From positions 1-45,579 of the forward strand of contig JAOBWJ010000185.1 of the NCBI GenBank assembly GCA_025463335.1: a DNA stretch of 45,579 nt. Reading direction: 5' to 3'. A program made the translations under genes and the position numbers. Below, piece after piece: positions 41,427-45,579 of this stretch. This DNA is from Acidimicrobiales bacterium. Its GTDB lineage: Bacteria > Actinomycetota > Acidimicrobiia > Acidimicrobiales > CADCSY01. Numbering within the stretch: the first letter of the stretch is position 1; each line of letters opens with the position of its first letter. The notes below the pieces were generated by a model, which saw only the letters and a list, made by a program, of their open reading frames with translations, searched no databases and was not told where the DNA came from.

Positions 41427-42302
41427 ATGGCGAACATGGTGGCCAACGGCGTGCGCTTCAACGTCCAGCGTCTCGGCTCGCCCGGGCCGGCGGGCACGAT
41501 CGTCTGCCTCCACGGCCTGCTCCTCGACAACCTGTCGAGCTTCTATTACACGCTCGCCAACCCGCTCGCGAAGGAGATGGAGGTCGTCCTCTACGACCAG
41601 CGGGGCCACGGGAGGAGCGAGCGGCCGCCGAACGGCTACGGCATCGACGACGCGGTGGGTGATCTCGTCGCCCTGCTCGACGCCCTCGCCCCCGAGCCGC
41701 CGCTGTACCTGTGCGGCAACAGCTACGGGTCGCTGGTCGCCCTCGAGCACGAGCTTCGCTTCCCCGGTCGCGTGGACGGGCTGATCCTCATCGAGGCCCA
41801 TCTCGTCCTGCCCACCTGGGGTGAACAGATGGCCGAAACGATCGACCTCGGCTTGTGGACGGTCAACGAGCTGGCTGCCGCCGACGACGACCGCGGTCGG
41901 GTGCGGGCCGATCGCAAGCTGCAGCGCCAGATGGCCGACGCCCGCGAGATGGTGGCGACCACCAGCCTGGTTCACGACCTGCGCTTCGCGCCGCTCACCT
42001 CCCTGGCCTCCCTCGAAGAGGTGGAGTGCCCGGTGCTGGCGCTGTACGGCGAACGCTCGGATGTGGCCCACGTGGGTCGCCTTCTGGCCGAGAGCATGCC
42101 CACGTGCGAGCTGCGGGTGGTCGCTGACAGCGGCCACTCCCTGCTGATGGAGAGCCCCGCGCGCGTGCTGAGCGAGCTGCGGTCGTGGCTCGCCGAGCTC
42201 GCCGACCAGAGGAGAACCTGCGATGGCCCGCTACTTGATCGTCGTCCCCCCGCTCGTCGGCCACATCAACCCGACCCTGTCGGTGGGCCAGCAGCTCCGT
42301 GA
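41427..42302 (+). CDS. Alpha/beta hydrolase (candidate chain-releasing thioesterase or acyltransferase)
   Basis: 291-aa alpha/beta-hydrolase fold protein. Visible: CLHGLLLDN (oxyanion-hole HG), YDQRGHGRSERPPNGYG, the nucleophile elbow GNSYGS with S99, candidate acid D212 (GERSDVAHV) and H237 in ADSGHSLLM, giving a full triad. No signal peptide. Within the operon it follows the ACP by 4 bp, so release of the polyketide or acyl chain from its carrier is the likely job; a tailoring esterase is also possible. The last 27 codons run into the glycosyltransferase gene (80-bp overlap) and encode Arg/Pro-rich low-complexity sequence, which suggests loss of the original stop. ATG 41427 is used; ATG 41436 is an alternative. 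Confidence 0.87.
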   Translation: MANMVANGVRFNVQRLGSPGPAGTIVCLHGLLLDNLSSFYYTLANPLAKEMEVVLYDQRGHGRSERPPNGYGIDDAVGDLVALLDALAPEPPLYLCGNSYGSLVALEHELRFPGRVDGLILIEAHLVLPTWGEQMAETIDLGLWTVNELAAADDDRGRVRADRKLQRQMADAREMVATTSLVHDLRFAPLTSLASLEEVECPVLALYGERSDVAHVGRLLAESMPTCELRVVADSGHSLLMESPARVLSELRSWLAELADQRRTCDGPLLDRRPPARRPHQPDPVGGPAAP

Positions 42303-43392
42303 GCGTCACCACGAGGTGGCGTGGTGCGGCTACCCCGAGCCGCTCACCGAGCTGCTCCCGCCGGGGGCGAAGTTCCTGCCGGTTGGCCCGGAGGTGCCGC
42401 CGTCGTTGGCCCGAGCAGCCCGGGAGTCCGTGGGGCTGCGGGGGCCGATGGCCCTCAAGTTCCTCTGGGAGGGCTTCATCGTCCCCCTCGCCCGGGCCAT
42501 GGTGCCGGGCGTGGCCAGGGCCGTGGAGGCGTTCGAGCCCGACGTCGTGGTGGTCGACCAGCAGGCGCCGGCGGGTGCCATCGTCGCCCGCCAGGCCGGT
42601 GCCGCGTGGGTGACCTCGGCCACGACCTCGGCCGAGCTGGTCGATCCGTTCGCCGGCCTCCCCAAGGTCGCCAACTGGATCGCCGGGTTGCTGCAGGAGC
42701 TGGAGCAGGCGCACGGCGTGGCGCCGGGGGGCATGGCCCGCGACCTCCGCTTCTCCGACCAGCTCCTGCTCGCGTTCACCAGCAAGGCGCTGGTTGGTGA
42801 GCACGCCGGCTTCCCATCCCATTGGGCCTTCGTGGGCCCGGCCGTCGACGGTCGCCCCGAGGAGGTGCCCTTCCCGTACGACGCGCTGTGCCCCGACGTG
42901 CCCAAGATCCTCGTCTCGCTCGGCACCGTCAACGCGGAGGCCGGCACCCGCTTCTTCGGCCAGGTGGTCGAGGCGCTCGGGCGCCTACCCGTGCAGGGGA
43001 TCGTGGTGGCACCGCCCGAGCTCATCGGGGACATCCCGCCCAACGTGCTCGTCTTTCCCCGGGTGCCCCAGCTCGCCCTCCTGCCGCACATCGACGTCGT
43101 CGTGTGCCACGGAGGACACAACACGGTGTGCGAGGCCCTGGCCCACGGCGTGCCTCTCGTGATGGCACCCATCCGGGACGACCAGCCGATCGTGGCCGAC
43201 CAGGTCGTCCGGGCCGGGGCCGGCAAGCGCCTCCGGTTCGGGCGGGTCCAGTCCGACGACCTGGCCCGGGCCATCGTCGCCCTGCTCGACGAGCCGAGGT
43301 ACCGGGAGCGAGCCCGCCGGATCCAACAGTCCTTCCGGACGGCGGGCGGCGCCCCGGCGGCGGCGGACCGACTCGAGGAGCTCGTCGCGTGA
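42223..43392 (+). CDS. GT1-family (UGT/MGT-like) glycosyltransferase
   Basis: 389-aa GT-B glycosyltransferase. The N-terminal acceptor domain opens with MARYLIVVPPLVGHINP (catalytic-type His14 in GHINP) and the C-terminal donor domain has ILVSLGTVN and the nucleotide-sugar signature CHGGHNTVCEALAHGVPL, then PIRDDQPIVADQVV near 296-330. This class transfers sugars from UDP or TDP donors to macrolides, polyketides, sterols and other lipophilic acceptors. In the operon it probably glycosylates the released acyl product. The ATG has a strong AGAGGAGA ribosome binding site. It overlaps the hydrolase by 80 bp and the next gene by GTGA. No sugar-nucleotide genes are in the window, so it would use a housekeeping donor. 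Confidence 0.92.
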   Translation: MARYLIVVPPLVGHINPTLSVGQQLRERHHEVAWCGYPEPLTELLPPGAKFLPVGPEVPPSLARAARESVGLRGPMALKFLWEGFIVPLARAMVPGVARAVEAFEPDVVVVDQQAPAGAIVARQAGAAWVTSATTSAELVDPFAGLPKVANWIAGLLQELEQAHGVAPGGMARDLRFSDQLLLAFTSKALVGEHAGFPSHWAFVGPAVDGRPEEVPFPYDALCPDVPKILVSLGTVNAEAGTRFFGQVVEALGRLPVQGIVVAPPELIGDIPPNVLVFPRVPQLALLPHIDVVVCHGGHNTVCEALAHGVPLVMAPIRDDQPIVADQVVRAGAGKRLRFGRVQSDDLARAIVALLDEPRYRERARRIQQSFRTAGGAPAAADRLEELVA

Positions 43393-45260
43393 GCGCCGTC
43401 TGTGTGGTGTTCGCCCTCGGCTTGGTGCTCTCAGCCCTCGCTCGCCGGCTCCGCCTGTCGGGCCTCACCGCCCTCGTCTCGCCAGGCCCGGCGGGCTCGG
43501 TCTGGGATCCCGAGTGGCTCCTGGCCAGCGCGGCCGGGGTCGAGGTCGACGAGGCGACCGTCGCGGCCGCCGTGACCCACGCCGAGGCGCGGGGCCTCGA
43601 AGTCCTCGACCTCGTCCCGGGCGACCTGCCCGTCGCCCAGGTCCTCGAGCTGGCCGGCGCCGTCGACACCACCCGCTACCGCGCCGACCGGTTCGCGACC
43701 GGCGCCGGCGCCGGCCAGGCGACGCTGATCCGCCGCCCGGTCCTCGAACGCATCGGCCCGCCAGGTCTCGGTCCCGACCTGAGCAACCTCGACCCGGTGG
43801 CATACGCCTCGTTGCTCCGCGAGCTCAAGCTGGTCGCTTCCGACGCCACCGACCTCGCCATCGCGCCGCGCATGCGGGCCCGGCCGCCGACCATCGCCGA
43901 CCAGCGCCGGCTGCTCGAGGCTCGCACGAGCGCTCCGACCCTGGTCGGCTCCGCCCTCCCCGCGGTGCTGGCCGGGCGCGCCGCGGGCGTCGCGGTGGCC
44001 GCCGCCGGCCTCTGGCTGCGACCGATCGCCGGGATCGCGGTCGTGGCCGCCTACTGCGCGCAGCCGGCCATCGTCATCGCCGGCCGTGGGCTGCGCCCTG
44101 CCGACGGGGTCCGGGCGACGGCGCTCCGCTGGCTGGTCGGCCCCATCCGACTGGCCCGCCTGGCCGTCACCGGCTTCGCCCGCCGGGGCACAGATGTGGG
44201 CCGCGACGCCGGGTTCGGCGATCGCCGAGCCGTCTACGACAAGCTCCTCGCCGAGGGCACCGAGGGGTTCTTCGAACCCCGGCGAGCGACGTGCCCGTGG
44301 TGCGGGGCCGGGGCCCTTCGCCGGGTCCTGCGGACTCGGGACCTCTTCCAGCACAAGCCCGGCGCGTTCACGCTGGATCGATGCCTGCGCTGCAGCCACG
44401 TCTTCCAGAACCCTCGTCTGTCGGAGGACGGGCTGGACTTCTACTACCTCGACTTCTACGACGGCCTCGGCGAGGAGCTGATGGACGGGGTGTTCGCCAC
44501 GACGGTGCACTCCTACGAGGCGCGCGTGGCGTTGCTTGGCTCGGTCGCCACGCCGGAGCGTTGGCTCGACGTCGGCGGCGGGCACGGCCACTTCTGCGCC
44601 GTCGCCCGCGACCGGTGGCCGGAAGCCACGTTCGAGGGGTTGGACCTCGGCGACACGGTGTGGAAGGCGGTCCGCCGCGGCTGGATCGACGCCGCCCACC
44701 AGGGGATGTTCCCCGAGCTCGCCCCCAGCCTCGCCGGCCGGTACGACGTCGTGAGCATGCACCACTACCTCGAGCACACCACCGATCCTCGGGCCGAGCT
44801 CGACGCGGCGGCGATCGCGCTCCGGGTGGGTGGCCATCTGCTCATCGAGCAGCCCGACCCCGAGTTCGGCCTGCGTCGGGTGCTTCGTTCGGCGTGGCTG
44901 CCGTACTTCCAGCCTCAGCACCTGCACCTGGCCAGGGTCGGCAACATCGTCGCCGCGCTCGAGGAGCGAGGCTTCACCGTCGTCGCCGAGGAGCGTGGCG
45001 CCGCCCACCAGGGCGGTGACCTCGCCTTCGCCGTCTTCCTGCTCCTGTCGCGCCTCAGTCGCCCACCCGATCTCCCGTGGCGCCCACCCGGGGGTCGGCT
45101 GCACCGGGTCTGGCACGGCTCCCTCCTGACCGCGCTGCTGCCGTTCTTGGCGCTCGCCGCCCTCGCCGACCGCGTGGTCGCCGTCCCCCTGGCCCGGCGG
45201 GCCCGCCACGGCAATGCCTACCGCCTTGTGGCCCGCCTCGACGACGCGCCCGCCGTCTGA
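43389..45260 (+). CDS. Membrane protein with zinc-ribbon SAM-dependent methyltransferase domain
   Basis: 623-aa protein. A hydrophobic N-terminal segment (about 1-20) is followed by a soluble region of about 170 residues I cannot identify (LLASAAGVEVDEATVAAAV, then LIRRPVLERIGPPGLG). Two or more membrane helices lie at about 185-235. Then a zinc ribbon, CPWC (C302, C305) and CLRC (C332, C335), of the type found before sugar and lipid methyltransferases, leads into a class I methyltransferase with WLDVGGGHGHFC near 392. MHHYLEHTTDPRAEL and LLIEQPDPEFG follow, and one more hydrophobic helix lies near the end. The N-terminal half vaguely resembles a membrane glycosyltransferase scaffold. It should methylate a membrane-bound product, perhaps the sugar added by the upstream enzyme. 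GTG overlaps the GT stop. Confidence 0.88.
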   Translation: MSAVCVVFALGLVLSALARRLRLSGLTALVSPGPAGSVWDPEWLLASAAGVEVDEATVAAAVTHAEARGLEVLDLVPGDLPVAQVLELAGAVDTTRYRADRFATGAGAGQATLIRRPVLERIGPPGLGPDLSNLDPVAYASLLRELKLVASDATDLAIAPRMRARPPTIADQRRLLEARTSAPTLVGSALPAVLAGRAAGVAVAAAGLWLRPIAGIAVVAAYCAQPAIVIAGRGLRPADGVRATALRWLVGPIRLARLAVTGFARRGTDVGRDAGFGDRRAVYDKLLAEGTEGFFEPRRATCPWCGAGALRRVLRTRDLFQHKPGAFTLDRCLRCSHVFQNPRLSEDGLDFYYLDFYDGLGEELMDGVFATTVHSYEARVALLGSVATPERWLDVGGGHGHFCAVARDRWPEATFEGLDLGDTVWKAVRRGWIDAAHQGMFPELAPSLAGRYDVVSMHHYLEHTTDPRAELDAAAIALRVGGHLLIEQPDPEFGLRRVLRSAWLPYFQPQHLHLARVGNIVAALEERGFTVVAEERGAAHQGGDLAFAVFLLLSRLSRPPDLPWRPPGGRLHRVWHGSLLTALLPFLALAALADRVVAVPLARRARHGNAYRLVARLDDAPAV

Positions 45261-45350
45261 CGTCCGAGCCCTCGAAGGCGCACACCTAGGCGAGCGAGCC
45301 CACGTGATAGCGCCCCTTCGGTGGGGGTCGGTGAAAAGCAAAGACGCTCC

Positions 45351-45396
45351 CAGGGCGAGGGCCGCATTGCTCACGTCGGTGCGGCCGTTCGCCCTG
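45351..45396. terminator. Long stem-loop after the operon
   Basis: CAGGGCGA (45351-45358) pairs with TCGCCCTG (45389-45396), and inside it GGCCGCA (45360-45366) pairs with TGCGGCC (45380-45386), closing a 13-base loop: a 15-bp stem with a small internal bulge. On the minus strand it is followed by a T-rich stretch (CTTTGCTTTT), which fits an intrinsic terminator for the incoming transposase transcript. It lies between the last operon gene and the IS30-type gene. Confidence 0.6.
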
Positions 45397-45579
45397 AGTT
45401 CTGGGCAGTTCTTGGGGGGCGGTCTCAACCGGTGTGCGCAAGAAGCTCGGACAGCCGTTCCGATGGTTTCATGAATCCGAGGGTTTCGCGGGGTCGGTTG
45501 TTCAGGCTGCGGGCGAAGCGGTCGAGGTCGGCTTCGCTGAGCAGGGACAGGTCGGTGGCTTTGGGCATGTATTGGCGTA
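45397..45579 (-). mobile_element. IS30-family insertion sequence, end only
   Basis: The right edge of the window cuts into an IS30-type element read on the minus strand. Only the transposase end and its downstream flank are seen. No inverted repeat or target duplication can be defined because the other end is outside, so the left boundary given here is approximate. Confidence 0.5.
45425..45579 (-). CDS. IS30-family transposase, C-terminal 50 residues (rest beyond window)
   Basis: An open frame enters from the right edge and ends at TGA (45425-45427). The visible end includes RQYMPKATDLSLLSEADL, then LNNRPRETLGFMKPSERLSE and a short tail ELLAHTG. The LNNRPRETLGF motif just before the C-terminus is a hallmark of IS30-type DDE transposases. 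Codon use is less GC-biased at third positions than in the neighbouring operon (AAA, TTC, CTT, GAA), fitting a mobile gene. The gene is convergent with the methyltransferase. Completeness cannot be judged. Confidence 0.85.
   Translation of the reverse strand, partial: RQYMPKATDLSLLSEADLDRFARSLNNRPRETLGFMKPSERLSELLAHTG

Overview
The window is about 45.6 kb of very GC-rich bacterial chromosome with strong G/C third-position bias, many GTG starts and many 4-nt stop/start overlaps (GTGA, ATGA). Gene content points to an actinobacterium: a stand-alone GroEL under a CIRCE element, a HemQ-type coproheme decarboxylase, a PAC2-family protein, OtsA/OtsB trehalose synthesis and GlnD with two ACT domains. 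An Acidimicrobiia-like lineage is a reasonable guess, but it is inference only.

Layout, left to right. 1-4.8 kb: the end of a lipoprotein gene, otsB and otsA (convergent, overlapping tails), then a glycerate kinase coupled to an AI-2E family transporter. 4.8-7 kb: an ArsR regulator with a dyad operator, then CIRCE-groEL ending in a strong bidirectional hairpin terminator. 7-11.3 kb: a SpoIID-domain envelope protein, hemQ/chdC, a short lipoprotein, larE and two small unknown genes. 11.3-17.6 kb: a nitrogen/redox block with an ammonium transporter, a 59-aa cysteine-rich protein, a CoA-disulfide-reductase-like flavoprotein, glnD, a NUDIX hydrolase and a VOC protein; the last four form one overlapping operon. 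17.6-24 kb: a beta-propeller lipoprotein, an M1 peptidase lipoprotein, a PAC2 protein and a CBS-domain/citrate synthase fusion coupled to a GNAT. 24-29.7 kb: a thioesterase, a MalT-like LuxR regulator, an ArsR-SRPBCC pair with its own dyad operator, a peroxiredoxin and a NarL-like response regulator.

The most interesting part is 29.9-45.3 kb: one co-directional, mostly overlapping operon that looks like an undescribed iterative polyketide/lipid synthase pathway. Protein 1 (2344 aa) is [nitronate-monooxygenase-like x2]-KS-AT-ACP-KR. Protein 2 (1396 aa) is KS-AT-DH-phosphopantetheinyl transferase. They are followed by a discrete ACP, an alpha/beta hydrolase, a GT1-type glycosyltransferase and a membrane protein carrying a zinc-ribbon SAM methyltransferase. 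Together the two synthases hold a full KS/AT/KR/DH/ER set plus their own ACP-activating enzyme, so a reduced or polyene acyl chain that is released, glycosylated and methylated at the membrane is the natural prediction. A response regulator is divergent from the operon, with palindromes in the shared 209-bp intergenic region. The right edge cuts through an IS30-family transposase gene. No tRNA, rRNA or CRISPR array was seen, and no stretch over 300 bp lacks a gene.
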